Below, piece by piece: positions 46,906 to 56,612 of a stretch of DNA of 64,000 nucleotides (its first letter is position 1; every line of letters begins with the position of its first letter). This stretch comes from Bacillus multifaciens (GTDB lineage Bacteria > Bacillota > Bacilli > Bacillales > Bacillaceae_G): the NCBI RefSeq assembly GCF_030756675.1, contig NZ_JAVBXD010000002.1:1-64000 (forward strand), read 5' to 3'. Below the pieces are notes generated by a model. The model was not told the origin of the DNA. It worked only from the letters and a program-made list of their open reading frames with translations, and made no database searches. The position numbers were made by a program, and so were the translations under genes.

Positions 46906-47934
46906 ATGATTCGTGTGGCAATTAATGGATTTGGACGTATTGGGAGAATGGTGTTTCGTCAGGCAGTAAAAGAAAGCGCATTCGAAATTGTAGCGATTAA
47001 TGCGAGCTACCCATCTGAAACGTTAGCACATTTAATTAAATATGATACAGTTCACGGCAAATTTGATGGTACAGTAGAAGCGTTTGAAGATCATTTATTA
47101 GTAGATGGTAAAATGATTCGCCTTTTAAACAACCGCGATCCAAAGGAATTGCCTTGGAAAGAACTAGGGGTAGACATTGTAATTGAAGCAACAGGTAAGT
47201 TCAATTCTAAAGAAAAAGCAAGTCTTCACGTAGAAGCTGGTGCGAAAAACGTTATTTTAACTGCACCAGGAAAAAATGAAGACGTAACAATTGTTGTTGG
47301 TGTAAACGACGAACAACTTGATATTACAAAACATACCGTTATTTCAAATGCATCTTGTACAACAAACTGTTTAGCACCTGTTGTAAAGGTGTTAGATGAG
47401 CAGTTTGGAATTGAAAACGGTTTAATGACAACAGTTCATGCATATACAAATGACCAAAAAAATATTGATAATCCACATAAAGACTTACGTAGAGCACGCG
47501 CTTGCGGACAGTCTATCATTCCAACAACGACAGGTGCTGCGAAAGCGTTAGCGAAAGTTCTTCCGCATTTAAATGGAAAACTTCATGGTATGGCACTTCG
47601 CGTTCCGACGCCAAATGTATCTCTTGTTGACTTAGTTGTAGATGTAAAACGCGACGTAACAGTAGAAGAGATTAATGAAGCGTTTATGAATGTTGCGAAA
47701 GGTGCATTAAAAGGAATTGTTGCATTTAGCGATGAGCCTCTTGTATCTATCGATTTTAATACAAATACGCATTCGGCAATTATTGATGGTTTATCTACAA
47801 TGGTAATGGGTGATCGAAAAGTAAAAGTACTTGCTTGGTACGATAACGAATGGGGCTATTCTCGTCGTGTTGTAGACCTTGTAAAGCTTGTTGTAGATCA
47901 ATTTGCGAAACAAGAAAACGTACAACATATTTAA
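46906..47934 (+). CDS. gapB: Glyceraldehyde-3-phosphate dehydrogenase, gluconeogenic
   Basis: A 342-residue GAPDH. The NAD loop NGFGRIGR is at residues 8-15, the catalytic cysteine is in SNASCTTNCLAP (~150-161), and DNEWGYSRRVVDLV lies near the C terminus. Its position before speD, and a CcpN-type operator, identify it as GapB, which runs in the gluconeogenic direction and prefers NADP. GGGGG RBS. Confidence 0.95.
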   Translation: MIRVAINGFGRIGRMVFRQAVKESAFEIVAINASYPSETLAHLIKYDTVHGKFDGTVEAFEDHLLVDGKMIRLLNNRDPKELPWKELGVDIVIEATGKFNSKEKASLHVEAGAKNVILTAPGKNEDVTIVVGVNDEQLDITKHTVISNASCTTNCLAPVVKVLDEQFGIENGLMTTVHAYTNDQKNIDNPHKDLRRARACGQSIIPTTTGAAKALAKVLPHLNGKLHGMALRVPTPNVSLVDLVVDVKRDVTVEEINEAFMNVAKGALKGIVAFSDEPLVSIDFNTNTHSAIIDGLSTMVMGDRKVKVLAWYDNEWGYSRRVVDLVKLVVDQFAKQENVQHI

Positions 47935-47942
47935 TAGATGAG

Positions 47943-47972
47943 AAAAGGGCAGGCGTTAGCCTGTCTTTTTTC
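47943..47972 (+). terminator. gapB terminator
   Basis: Arms AAAAGGGCAGGC/GCCTGTCTTTT with a GTTA loop and T-run. Confidence 0.75.
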
Positions 47973-48110
47973 TTATTATAGTAGAAAAATATTACATATT
48001 TTTTTTGTGTAAATCACCTAGAACAGCTATGATTACTGCGGTTTTGAATCCTTTCTCTTTTTTTAGAAAAATAAAAGGAAAAGTGTCATCAAAAAAATAA
48101 AAAACTGTTG

Positions 48111-48139
48111 TTGCAAAATGAAAATAAACAAAGTATACT
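48111..48139 (+). promoter_or_regulatory. speD promoter
   Basis: A sigma-A type promoter: TTGCAA (48111-48116), 17-bp spacer, TATACT (48134-48139). Transcription would start near 48146, leaving a ~150-nt leader before speD. Confidence 0.65.
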
Positions 48140-48154
48140 AACATTCGTAAACTT

Positions 48155-48240
48155 AAGAGCTGAGGTGGTAGTCACTACTTAAAGGGTTAGGACCTCTCTG
48201 GACTAACTTTCCCCCGTGGTAGTGGAGCAAGCCAAATTGC
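48155..48240 (+). ncRNA. Candidate structured leader of speD
   Basis: The leader contains GGTTAG (48185)/CTAAC (48202) pairing around GACCTCTCTGGA. Outer segments GGTGGTAGTCACTAC (48164-48178) and GTGGTAGTGGAGC (48218-48230) share GTGGTAGT. A polypyrimidine-purine balance and GGACCTC/GAGGT complementarity suggest further pairing. There is no T-run terminator. It may sense a polyamine or SAM-related signal, but this is inference and I cannot assign a known class. Confidence 0.35.
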
Positions 48241-48294
48241 AAATTAGTTTTCAATTCGAACAGTTAAATTAAATTAACAAGGGGGAACTGTAGA

Positions 48295-48696
48295 ATGGAT
48301 ACTATGGATACTATGGATACTATGGGTCGTCACGTAATCGCGGAACTTTGGGATTGCGATTTCGACAAGCTTAATGATATGCCTTATATCGAAAAATTAT
48401 TTGTGGATGCAGCACTTCGAGCAGGCGCTGAAGTACGTGAGGTTGCTTTCCATAAATTTGCACCACAAGGTGTAAGTGGAGTTGTAATTATTTCTGAATC
48501 TCACTTAACGATTCACAGCTTTCCGGAGCATGGTTATGCAAGTATTGATGTATATACTTGTGGTGACCGCATTGATCCAAATGTTGCTGCAGAGTACATC
48601 GCTGAAGGTTTAGGAGCAAAAACGAGAGAGAGCATTGAACTTCCTCGTGGTACAGGTAGCTTCGAAATTAAGCAAAGAGAGACAAAAGCTCTTTAA
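48295..48696 (+). CDS. speD: S-adenosylmethionine decarboxylase proenzyme
   Basis: A 133-residue pyruvoyl enzyme that decarboxylates SAM for spermidine synthesis. It self-cleaves between E68 and S69 in [14 protein letters not shown], making the pyruvoyl group; H74 and C89 are the other processing and catalytic residues. The N terminus is unusual: the 9-bp unit ATGGATACT is repeated three times ([10 protein letters not shown]), so four in-frame ATGs exist. GGGGGAA is best spaced for the first. Follows gapB as in B. subtilis. Confidence 0.95.
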   Translation: MDTMDTMDTMGRHVIAELWDCDFDKLNDMPYIEKLFVDAALRAGAEVREVAFHKFAPQGVSGVVIISESHLTIHSFPEHGYASIDVYTCGDRIDPNVAAEYIAEGLGAKTRESIELPRGTGSFEIKQRETKAL

Positions 48697-48722
48697 AAAA
48701 GAAGATAATTGATTTAAAATGT

Positions 48723-48750
48723 AAAGAGGTGTATAATACACCTCTTTTTA
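48723..48750 (+). terminator. speD terminator
   Basis: Arms AAAGAGGTGTAT/ATACACCTCTTT followed by TT. Confidence 0.8.
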
Positions 48751-48893
48751 GTTTTTTCATATCTATATATAAGAAGAAATTTGTTGATACATAAGTATAT
48801 TTGATTAAGGGTTTATAATATAGAAGAGAAAATTCTTGTTTATAATGTTTTAGTTTTGTTAAGATAAAATTAAATTGTAAAGGAGTGAATGGA

Positions 48894-49355
48894 TTGCGTT
48901 GTCCATCCTGTTTTCACAATGGTACGAGAGTATTGGATTCGCGTCCGGTTGACGAAGGACGATCAATTCGCAGAAGAAGAGAGTGCGAAAGCTGTTTCAA
49001 TCGCTTTACAACATTTGAACGCGTCGAAGAGCCGCCGCTTATTGTTGTAAAGAAAGAAGGGACGCGAGAAGAATTTAACAAAGAGAAAATTTTGCGTGGT
49101 TTAATTAAAGCGTGTGAAAAGCGCCCTGTAACGTTAAAACAATTAGAAGAAATCACGCAACATGTAGAACGGGAATTGCGTAACTTAGGAATGTCAGAAG
49201 TGAAAAGCGATATGATTGGTGAAATGGTCATGGAAGCGCTTCGTGATATTGATGATGTTGCATATGTGCGTTTTGCATCTGTTTACCGACAATTTAAAGA
49301 TTTGAACGTATTTATTGAAGAGTTGAAAGATATTCTTCAAAAAGAACGAAAATAA
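48894..49355 (+). CDS. nrdR: Transcriptional repressor NrdR
   Basis: A 153-residue nucleotide-sensing repressor of ribonucleotide reductase genes. The N-terminal zinc ribbon uses C3, C6, C31 and C34 (MRCPSC...CESC), and an ATP-cone (~49-139) senses ATP/dATP. TTG at 48894 after AAAGGAGTG places the first cysteine correctly; the upstream ATG is too close to the Shine-Dalgarno. It precedes dnaB, a conserved Bacillus order. Confidence 0.96.
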   Translation: MRCPSCFHNGTRVLDSRPVDEGRSIRRRRECESCFNRFTTFERVEEPPLIVVKKEGTREEFNKEKILRGLIKACEKRPVTLKQLEEITQHVERELRNLGMSEVKSDMIGEMVMEALRDIDDVAYVRFASVYRQFKDLNVFIEELKDILQKERK

Positions 49356-49391
49356 AAGAGCTAGAAGCGTAAGCTATTAGCTCTTTTTTCA
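49354..49391 (+). terminator. nrdR terminator
   Basis: Arms AAAAGAGCTA/TAGCTCTTTT with a 14-nt loop. Confidence 0.75.
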
Positions 49392-49397
49392 CTAATA

Positions 49398-49509
49398 TAT
49401 AAATACAAATTGAAAAAACGGCATAAAACCTCTGTCTTTTAGAGGAGGACGAGAGCATCTGGTCGTGCATAGAAGCGACTTATATGTTGAAAAATTAAAA
49501 TGGATTTAT
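49398..49509 (+). repeat. Dispersed repeat, copy 4, internally deleted
   Basis: Left end ATATAAATACAAATTGAAAA and GGCATAAAACC, core GAGAGCATCTGGTCGTGCAT with AGAAGCG, then a jump straight to ATATGTTGAAAAATTAAAAT, the right end. About 90 bp of the middle is missing compared with the copies at 2810 and 57181. Confidence 0.7.
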
Positions 49510-49590
49510 CCCGCTATTCGCGGGCAGTTAGATCTCCACCTTGAGATCCAAAGAGAAACGAGGAAGATAAGTGGAACTAACCATGAGAAT
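49505..49590 (+). repeat. Partial bcr1-type repeat before dnaB
   Basis: TTTAT followed by CCCGCTATTCGCGGGCAGT, the left end of bcr1, fused directly to the dispersed repeat copy 4. The sequence then degenerates (CTCCACC...GGAAGATAAGTGG) and no right TTTAT is found. Confidence 0.65.
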
Positions 49591-49614
49591 GGATGACAGA
49601 AAGGATTTGCAAGG

Positions 49615-51003
49615 ATGGAAAGACAGTCGTGGATGGAACTGTTGCCAATTGACCGTTATAAAGTAAGTGCAAGAGGGCTGCTTAGCAACTATGATCGTAA
49701 AGTGCTGACAATGTTATATCAACCGCTAATCGGCAGTAAAGCTTTTAGCTTATATATGACATTGTGGGGTGAGTTAGAGCAGGACCGTTTATTTGGAAAA
49801 GAAAATACACACCATTCTATTATGGTAACAATGCAAATGCAGCTCCCGGATATTTATGAAGAACGTCTAAAACTAGAGGCGATAGGACTTTTAAATGTGT
49901 ATGTGAAAAAGGAAAAAGATATTCGCATGTTTATTTATGAGTTACAGCCACCGCTTATGCCAAAGCAATTTTTTGATGATATTGTATTAAGTATTTTTTT
50001 ATATAACCGCTTAAGCAAGGCGAAATATAATCAAGTGAAGCAATATTTCTTAGAAGAAGAATTTGACTTTGCTTCTTATGAAAATGTAACACGATCCTTT
50101 AATGATATGTTTGGTTCTTTTAATCCAGGACAAGTTGAGCATGCCAAGGAAGAATTACTTATGCCAAGCGCAGCGATAATGCCAAGCAGAGCAGAGGGGA
50201 ATGTACCTCAGGTTTGGAATGATTTCTTTGACTTTTCATTGTTTGTAGAAGGGTTATCAGCGCTTGTGCCGCGCAAAGCAATCACAGATCAACTGCGTGA
50301 ATGTGTGATCATTTTAGCTTACGTATACGGCATTGATTCGTTATCTATGCAGAATATTGTTCTTGGTGCCGTTACGGAGCATAATACAATTGATATGGAA
50401 CGATTGCGAAAAGGTGCGCGTGACTGGTACCAATTTGAGAATGGACAAGCACTTCCTACGTTTAGTGAGCGGACGCAGCCATTGCATGCGCGGACGATGA
50501 AGGAGAAAGAACCGACAACACAAGAAGAAATGCTTATTAAACAGTTAGAGGAAATTTCACCAAGAGAATTATTAAAAGAAATTTCGGGCGGAGCTGAGCC
50601 GACGAAGGCTGATTTGCAAATTATTGAAGATGTGATGTTGAATCAAAAGTTAACGCCAGGTGTTGTCAATGTGCTTATTTATTATGTCATGCTTCGTTCG
50701 GATATGAAGTTAGCGAAATCGTATGTAGAGAAAATTGCTGGACACTGGGCCCGTAAAAAAATTACAACCGTAACGGAAGCGATGGGTCTTGCAAAAGAGG
50801 AAAATCGTCAATATCAAGAATGGGCAGAAACAAAGAAAAAAGGAAAGACAACGAAGAAAACGGTTCGTAAAGAACTTGTACCAGACTGGTTAAAGGAACA
50901 AACAGAAGATATTGAGCCATCACATCGTAGTGAAGAGCAGGGAAAATTAGAAGAAGAGCGTAAAAAGTTAGAGGAAGAGCTGAAAAAATATAAGCGAAAC
51001 TAA
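49615..51003 (+). CDS. dnaB: Replication initiation / helicase loading protein DnaB
   Basis: A 462-residue protein. In Bacillus, DnaB acts with DnaD and DnaI to load the replicative helicase DnaC at oriC and at restart sites, and helps attach the origin to the membrane. Two DnaD/DnaB-like winged-helix and YxxxIxxxW regions are seen; the C terminus is highly charged (KTTKKTVRKEL, then EEERKKLEEELKKYK). It is not the E. coli DnaB helicase. AGGATTTGCAAGG RBS; 29 bp before dnaI. Confidence 0.95.
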   Translation: MERQSWMELLPIDRYKVSARGLLSNYDRKVLTMLYQPLIGSKAFSLYMTLWGELEQDRLFGKENTHHSIMVTMQMQLPDIYEERLKLEAIGLLNVYVKKEKDIRMFIYELQPPLMPKQFFDDIVLSIFLYNRLSKAKYNQVKQYFLEEEFDFASYENVTRSFNDMFGSFNPGQVEHAKEELLMPSAAIMPSRAEGNVPQVWNDFFDFSLFVEGLSALVPRKAITDQLRECVIILAYVYGIDSLSMQNIVLGAVTEHNTIDMERLRKGARDWYQFENGQALPTFSERTQPLHARTMKEKEPTTQEEMLIKQLEEISPRELLKEISGGAEPTKADLQIIEDVMLNQKLTPGVVNVLIYYVMLRSDMKLAKSYVEKIAGHWARKKITTVTEAMGLAKEENRQYQEWAETKKKGKTTKKTVRKELVPDWLKEQTEDIEPSHRSEEQGKLEEERKKLEEELKKYKRN

Positions 51004-51032
51004 CAAAGGCGAGCTCCTTTTGAGGTGAAGAA

Positions 51033-51971
51033 ATGGAACCAATTCAAAATACATTTGCGAAATTAATGCAAAATGAAAATTTTAAGAATAGATATGAAGT
51101 ATTAAAAGAAGAAGTAATGGCGCATCCGCGTGTGAAATCATTTATAGAAGAACATCAAGGTGAAGTAACAATGTCGATGGTTGAACGCAGCCTTGTAAAG
51201 CTATATGAGTATATTGGACAAAGCGTTGGATGTGAAGATTGTTCGAACTTAGAATCATGTAAAAATATGATTCAAGGATACGAACCGAAGCTGATCATTC
51301 AAGGGAAGATGATTGACATTCAATATGATCGCTGCGTAAGAAAAGTAGCTTATGATGAACGGAAAAAGCATGAAAAACTTGTTCAAAGTGTATATATGCC
51401 AAGCGATATTTTGCAAGCTTCAATGGAAAGTTTAGATCTATCCGATTTAGAACCGCGCATTCACGCGATTCGTGCTGCAAATGAATTTTTAAGTGAATAT
51501 GAGGTAGGGAAAAAAGTGCAGGCGCTCTATTTCTATGGATCGTTTGGGGTAGGGAAAACATATCTTTTAGGGGCAATTGCCAATGAACTAGCACTGCGCA
51601 AAATTAGTTCTATGATTGTTTACTTGCCAGAATTTTTGCGTGAAATTAAAAGTTCATTGCAAAATAATACAATTAGCGAAAAAATTGATGCGGTAAAGCG
51701 TGTTCCAGTACTTATGTTAGATGATATTGGAGCGGAAGCGATGTCGAGCTTTGTGCGCGATGATGTACTTGGAGCGATTTTACAATTCCGTATGTTGGAG
51801 AACTTACCGACGTTTTTCACATCTAACTTTGATTTTAAACAATTGGAGCATCATTTAACGTATACACAGCGCGGAGAAGAAGAAGAAATGAAAGCAGCTC
51901 GCATTATGGAGCGTATTAAATATTTAGCAAAACCGATTCCGATTGGGGGAAAAAACCGCCGTCATACGTAA
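51033..51971 (+). CDS. dnaI: Primosomal protein / helicase loader DnaI
   Basis: A 312-residue AAA+ ATPase that loads the replicative helicase. The N-terminal helicase-binding domain has a zinc-type cluster (C67, C70, C76). Walker A is YGSFGVGKTY (K175), Walker B VLMLDDIGAE (~225-234). A GAGGTG RBS. The dnaB-dnaI pair is one operon, ended by a terminator at 51970. Confidence 0.96.
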   Translation: MEPIQNTFAKLMQNENFKNRYEVLKEEVMAHPRVKSFIEEHQGEVTMSMVERSLVKLYEYIGQSVGCEDCSNLESCKNMIQGYEPKLIIQGKMIDIQYDRCVRKVAYDERKKHEKLVQSVYMPSDILQASMESLDLSDLEPRIHAIRAANEFLSEYEVGKKVQALYFYGSFGVGKTYLLGAIANELALRKISSMIVYLPEFLREIKSSLQNNTISEKIDAVKRVPVLMLDDIGAEAMSSFVRDDVLGAILQFRMLENLPTFFTSNFDFKQLEHHLTYTQRGEEEEMKAARIMERIKYLAKPIPIGGKNRRHT

Positions 51972-52000
51972 AGAGCAAGCAGTGAGCTTGCTCTTTTTTT
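51970..52000. terminator. dnaI terminator
   Basis: Arms AAGAGCAAGC/GCTTGCTCTT followed by TTTTT; convergent with the DUF4177 gene. Confidence 0.8.
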
Positions 52001-52196
52001 ATATCGTTTGTTTTCGTTCAAAAATAAGTTCAAAATACGCAGATGATCCATACCCTACCGTACTAGGAGCGAAAATTTGTACGAAACGCCAACCTTCTTT
52101 AGCGTGTTCTGTAATGATTGTTTGATAATCTTCTTTTGGTTTAGATGCCATTAGACCGGATTTTAATTCGATTTTTACAAATTTATACTCGTACAT
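51999..52196 (-). CDS. DUF4177 domain protein
   Basis: A 65-residue protein fitting DUF4177: [12 protein letters not shown] at the start and the core [11 protein letters not shown]. It would form a small alpha-beta protein. AAAAAGGAGC precedes the ATG. Function unknown. It takes the place where ytxB lies in B. subtilis. Confidence 0.85.
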   Translation of the reverse strand: MYEYKFVKIELKSGLMASKPKEDYQTIITEHAKEGWRFVQIFAPSTVGYGSSAYFELIFERKQTI

Positions 52197-52345
52197 ATTG
52201 TATTGCTCCTTTTTAAATCTTTATAGTAAAATTATACAATAAAAATAGCTTATGAATATAAAAAATTCATATTGGCTTGTATCATTTTTTATACATCCCC
52301 CTAATATATATGGAAATAGCAAGAATTATAAAAGGGGGGATACAA

Positions 52346-53227
52346 TTGATTGAAATCTGCTTCGAAGAAAAAAATGATGCTATTGTTATATATAAAGAGC
52401 TTAAAAAAAGGACAGATCATATATATGAAGAAATAAGTATTTACTTGTACGAACAAATGGTAATTATTCATATACCGATACAAGAGTCGCGATATATTGA
52501 TAAAGTGGTTATTCCTGTATTTATGCAATATATTATCAATGCAAAACAAGATGAATGGATAAGCGCGATTTTAAAAGATAAATTTTATTATGAAGAGCGA
52601 GAAGAACGAAACCAAATTTTACATATGGCTCATTCTATTTTAAAAGGGAAACGAAAAGGATTAATAGATGCACCTTCGAAGGAAAGAGGGAAAGAATTGG
52701 TGCTTTCTTCTTTGCAAGGCTGGATGCATGATACAATGTCTTTTTCGTTTGGAGCATATATTCGTTTTCGTTTGAGAAAGTACAATGAATTTTTATATCG
52801 AACGGCGGAGATGGCGATCGATGAATATAAGTTAGAACAAGAGTATCAAATGTTCGTCGAAACACTTCGCCAACAAGTAAGTATTCGAAAATCACGTTTA
52901 TCTTGCTTGCATCTCGTGTTTAATGATAGTTGTATCTTTTATGATGAAAAGGGGCGACGTTTAAAACAAGAAAAACTTGTTCAATATATAGAAGAAGAAT
53001 TACTCTCTCAAAAAGATTTATACATTGATCCGAATGTTATGGCACCGCTTCTGTCAATCGCGCCTAAAAAAATTCATCTGTATGCGAAAGAACAAGATCA
53101 TAATATGATTGTAACGATTCAAAATGTATTTCAAGAGAGGGTGCAGTTATACGCGCTTCATGAATTTGAAAAGAATGTGACAAAATTTAAAAATAGAGGG
53201 AACGCTCTTGATTTTCTAAATTTTTGA
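52346..53227 (+). CDS. ytxC: Sporulation protein YtxC
   Basis: A 293-residue, highly charged, helical protein, matching YtxC in length and in position between dnaI and thrS. Central motif WMHDTMSFSFGAYIRFRLRKY (about residues 130-150) is characteristic of the family. TTG at 52346 with AAAGGGGGG upstream is the likely start. Its molecular role is unknown. Confidence 0.85.
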   Translation: MIEICFEEKNDAIVIYKELKKRTDHIYEEISIYLYEQMVIIHIPIQESRYIDKVVIPVFMQYIINAKQDEWISAILKDKFYYEEREERNQILHMAHSILKGKRKGLIDAPSKERGKELVLSSLQGWMHDTMSFSFGAYIRFRLRKYNEFLYRTAEMAIDEYKLEQEYQMFVETLRQQVSIRKSRLSCLHLVFNDSCIFYDEKGRRLKQEKLVQYIEEELLSQKDLYIDPNVMAPLLSIAPKKIHLYAKEQDHNMIVTIQNVFQERVQLYALHEFEKNVTKFKNRGNALDFLNF

Positions 53228-53264
53228 GCATATAATTACGTACATACACGAAAATACATCAAAA

Positions 53265-53506
53265 TGTTACGATGAGGACATGAGTAGTTATCTACGATTC
53301 TCAGAGAGAGAAGCCTTAGGCTGTGAGCTTCTTAATACGAGATTATTACTTACCACCTCTGAACTTCAGCAGTGAACGAATGTCTAGTAATTGCTGACGG
53401 CAAGTGCCGTTATCTTGAACTTGAGCAGTTAACAATGTGTTAGCTGGAACAAGGGTGGAACCGCGAATTCAACACTCGTCCCTTTTTATAGGGATGGGTG
53501 TTTTTT
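53265..53506 (+). promoter_or_regulatory. T-box leader of thrS
   Basis: The T-box core AGGGTGGAACCGCG lies at 53452-53465, followed by the terminator (ACACTCGTCCC/GGGATGGGTGT then TTTTT, 53471-53506). Upstream are stem-I features with AGAGA/GAGAGAAGCC and a specifier region containing ACC (Thr) around 53359-53362. Uncharged tRNA-Thr would bind and prevent termination, raising threonyl-tRNA synthetase. Confidence 0.92.
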
Positions 53507-53536
53507 ATTTTGACTATGAAAAAGGAGTGACGAAAG

Positions 53537-55468
53537 ATGGCAGATGTAGTAAAAATTACATTTCCAGACGGAGCTGTGAAGGAATTTCCAAAAGGAACAA
53601 CAACTGAAGACATTGCTGCTTCTATTAGCCCTGGCTTAAAGAAAAAAGCGATTGCAGGGAAATTAAATGAGGAAATGGTAGACTTACTTACACCGATTGA
53701 GCAAGATGGTGCAATTTCTATCATTACATTAGATTCTGAAGATGGGCTATACATTTTACGCCACTCAACAGCTCACTTATTAGCGCAAGCATTAAAGCGT
53801 TTATATAAAGATGTGAAGCTTGGAATTGGGCCTGTAATTGAAAACGGCTTCTACTATGATATCGATATGGAAGAAGCAATTACAGTTGAAGATTTCCCAA
53901 AAATCGAAAAAGAAATGCAAAAGATTGTGAACGAGAACTTAGAAATCGTTCGTCATGAAGTACCGCGTGCAGAAGCACTTCGTCGTTATGAAGAAATTGG
54001 CGATGAACTAAAATTAGAACTAATTAACGATCTTCCAGAAGATGCGGTTATTTCTATTTATGAACAAGGCGAATTCTTCGACCTTTGCCGCGGTATTCAC
54101 CTTCCTTCTACAGGGAAAATTAAAGTATTTAAATTGTTAAGCGTGGCAGGTGCTTACTGGCGCGGCGATAGCAACAACAAAATGTTACAACGTATTTACG
54201 GTACTGCATTCGTGAAAAAAGCAGAATTAGATGAGCACTTACGTATGCTTGAAGAAGCGAAAGAGCGTGACCATCGTAAATTAGGTAAAGAGTTAAAACT
54301 ATTTACAAATAGCCAAAAAGTGGGACAAGGCTTACCGCTTTGGTTACCAAAAGGTGCAACAATTCGCCGTATTATCGAGCGTTACATTGTTGATAAAGAA
54401 GTAAGCTTAGGATATGACCATGTATATACTCCAGTATTAGGAAGCCGAGAGCTTTATGAAACTTCTGGTCACTGGAATCACTACCGAGATGGCATGTTCC
54501 CATCAATGGAAATGGATAATGAAGAATTAGTACTTCGTCCGATGAACTGCCCTCACCATATGATGGTGTATAGAAATGATATCCACAGCTACCGTGAGTT
54601 ACCAATCCGTATTGCGGAGCTTGGAACAATGCACCGTTATGAAATGTCTGGTGCTCTATCTGGCCTGCAGCGTGTCCGCGGGATGACTTTAAATGATGCG
54701 CACATTTTCGTACGCCCAGACCAAATTAAAGAAGAATTCAAACGAGTTGTAAATTTAACTTTAGAGGTATACAAAGACTTCGATTTAGAAGATTATTCAT
54801 TCCGTTTATCTTATCGTGATCCAGCAGATACTGAAAAGTACTATGATGACGATGAAATGTGGGGAAAAGCACAATCAATGTTAAAAGAAGCTATGGATGA
54901 AATGGGTCTTGAGTACTATGAAGCAGAAGGTGAAGCGGCATTCTACGGTCCGAAACTTGACGTGCAAGTTCGTACTGCGCTTGGAAAAGACGAAACACTT
55001 TCAACTATACAACTAGACTTCTTACTTCCAGAACGCTTTGAGTTAACTTACATCGGTGAAGATGGTAAGCATCATCGCCCAGTTGTTATTCACCGCGGTG
55101 TTGTATCAACTATGGAACGCTTTGTTGCCTTCTTAATTGAAGAGTACAAAGGTGCATTCCCAACATGGTTAGCGCCGGTTCAAGTACAAGTAATTCCAGT
55201 TTCTCCGCAAGTACATTTAGACTACGCGAAGAAAGTACAAGAAGAATTACAACGTGCTGGCATTCGTGTTGAAGTGGATACTCGTGACGAGAAAATTGGT
55301 TACAAAATCCGCGAGGCACAAATGCAAAAGATTCCGTATATGCTTGTAGTGGGTGACAATGAAGTTGCTGAAACTGGTGTAAACGTCCGTAAATACGGTG
55401 AACAAAAATCAGAAACAATCTCATTAGATGCTTTCGTTGACCTAATTAAAGTTGAAGGAAAACGATAA
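53537..55468 (+). CDS. thrS: Threonyl-tRNA synthetase
   Basis: A 643-residue class II synthetase. The TGS domain (1-62) and the editing domain with [11 protein letters not shown] (~74-84, editing histidines) precede the catalytic core with [10 protein letters not shown] (motif 2 region, zinc Cys) and [11 protein letters not shown] (motif 3). The anticodon-binding domain (~540-643) has [32 protein letters not shown]. Controlled by the T-box upstream. Confidence 0.98.
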   Translation: MADVVKITFPDGAVKEFPKGTTTEDIAASISPGLKKKAIAGKLNEEMVDLLTPIEQDGAISIITLDSEDGLYILRHSTAHLLAQALKRLYKDVKLGIGPVIENGFYYDIDMEEAITVEDFPKIEKEMQKIVNENLEIVRHEVPRAEALRRYEEIGDELKLELINDLPEDAVISIYEQGEFFDLCRGIHLPSTGKIKVFKLLSVAGAYWRGDSNNKMLQRIYGTAFVKKAELDEHLRMLEEAKERDHRKLGKELKLFTNSQKVGQGLPLWLPKGATIRRIIERYIVDKEVSLGYDHVYTPVLGSRELYETSGHWNHYRDGMFPSMEMDNEELVLRPMNCPHHMMVYRNDIHSYRELPIRIAELGTMHRYEMSGALSGLQRVRGMTLNDAHIFVRPDQIKEEFKRVVNLTLEVYKDFDLEDYSFRLSYRDPADTEKYYDDDEMWGKAQSMLKEAMDEMGLEYYEAEGEAAFYGPKLDVQVRTALGKDETLSTIQLDFLLPERFELTYIGEDGKHHRPVVIHRGVVSTMERFVAFLIEEYKGAFPTWLAPVQVQVIPVSPQVHLDYAKKVQEELQRAGIRVEVDTRDEKIGYKIREAQMQKIPYMLVVGDNEVAETGVNVRKYGEQKSETISLDAFVDLIKVEGKR

Positions 55469-55469
55469 G

Positions 55470-55499
55470 AAAAAGTCGCGGCTTGTCCGCGACTTTTTT
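55470..55499 (+). terminator. thrS terminator
   Basis: Arms AAAAGTCGCGG/CCGCGACTTTT followed by TT. Confidence 0.85.
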
Positions 55500-55654
55500 G
55501 TGCACTTTGAATTGGTAATAAGAACTAAAGTTTGCTTTATATAAAAAACTGTTGCATGTATTCATTTTGTTTGTTACAATATTTTTTGTTGCTACTTAAG
55601 AAGTTTGGCTTCTTGACACGCATCATGTCCTATGATAAAATCATCAAGGATAAT

Positions 55655-55785
55655 AGAATACGGATTTGTGGAACAAGTAGAAGCACCCGCTTCTCACCTG
55701 ATTGACGCGAAAGCAGTTGGCAGGTAAGTATTTCTTACTAGAGATATTATAAGTGTGGGTGTCATATGCCCGCACTTTTTTGTTT
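55655..55785 (+). promoter_or_regulatory. L20-type leader of the infC operon
   Basis: Upstream of infC-rpmI-rplT lies a structured leader: GAAGCACCCGCTTCTCACC, ACGCGAAAGCAGTTGGCAGGT, then a terminator GTGTGGG/CCCGCAC with T-run at 55752-55782. This is the plan of the Bacillus L20 leader, where ribosomal protein L20 promotes premature termination. The call rests on operon context and layout. Confidence 0.8.
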
Positions 55786-55837
55786 GGGTTCTTCTTTCCC
55801 AAAACGTATTCCCATAAAACCTTGGAGGTGGCTTACT

Positions 55838-56353
55838 ATTAGCAAGGACATGATGATTAACGAGCAAATTCGTGCACGTGAAGTACGTTTAGTTGGTGCA
55901 AATGGTGATCAACTTGGAATTAAGTCTCGTCAAGAAGCATTAGATATGGCTGCAAACGTAAATCTTGATCTAGTATTAGTTGCTCCAAATGCGAAACCAC
56001 CAGTATGCCGTATTATGGACTACGGAAAATTCCGCTTTGAGCAACAAAAGAAAGAAAAAGAGCAGCGTAAAAATCAAAAAATCATTAGTATGAAAGAAGT
56101 TCGTTTAAGTCCAACAATTGATGAACATGACTTTAACACAAAACTTCGCAATGCTATTAAATTCTTGGAGAAAGGCGACAAAGTTAAAGCGTCTATTCGC
56201 TTTAAAGGTCGTGCTATTACTCATAAAGAAATCGGTCAACGTGTTTTAGATCGCTTCTCTGAAGCTTGTGCTGAAGTTAGTACAATTGAATCTAAGCCAA
56301 AAATGGAAGGACGCAGTATGTTCTTAGTTTTAGCACCGAAAAATGATAAGTAA
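55838..56353 (+). CDS. infC: Translation initiation factor IF-3, AUU start
   Basis: A 171-residue factor that keeps 30S subunits free and checks the start codon. N domain with [11 protein letters not shown] and [19 protein letters not shown] domain with [16 protein letters not shown] and [17 protein letters not shown]. The perfect GGAGGTGG at 55824-55831 is nine bases before ATT (55838), which reads [10 protein letters not shown]; the next ATG (55850) is too far. AUU start gives IF-3 autoregulation, as known for infC in bacteria. First gene of infC-rpmI-rplT. Confidence 0.93.
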   Translation: MSKDMMINEQIRAREVRLVGANGDQLGIKSRQEALDMAANVNLDLVLVAPNAKPPVCRIMDYGKFRFEQQKKEKEQRKNQKIISMKEVRLSPTIDEHDFNTKLRNAIKFLEKGDKVKASIRFKGRAITHKEIGQRVLDRFSEACAEVSTIESKPKMEGRSMFLVLAPKNDK

Positions 56354-56374
56354 TAAATAGAGGAGGAAATCACT

Positions 56375-56572
56375 ATGCCTAAACAGAAAACTCACCGCGG
56401 CGCTGCAAAGCGTTTCAAAAAAACAGGATCTGGTAAACTAAAGCGTTCTCACGCTTACACAAGCCACTTATTCGCTAACAAATCTACAAAAGCTAAACGT
56501 AAATTACGTAAAGCTGGTGTAGTAAGCGCTGGTGACTTCAAACGTATTCGTCAAATGCTTGACAACATGTAA
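56375..56572 (+). CDS. rpmI: Ribosomal protein bL35
   Basis: A 65-residue, strongly basic ribosomal protein starting [19 protein letters not shown], the bL35 signature. GAGGAGG precedes the ATG. It lies between infC and rplT in the standard operon. Confidence 0.97.
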   Translation: MPKQKTHRGAAKRFKKTGSGKLKRSHAYTSHLFANKSTKAKRKLRKAGVVSAGDFKRIRQMLDNM

Positions 56573-56612
56573 TTCATATTTTGTTCAGATAGATATCTAG
56601 GAGGGAAATAAT

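Noticed and set aside
49615-51003. Calling dnaB the replicative helicase
   Set aside because: No Walker motifs; sequence and the dnaI neighbour identify the Bacillus helicase-loading protein.
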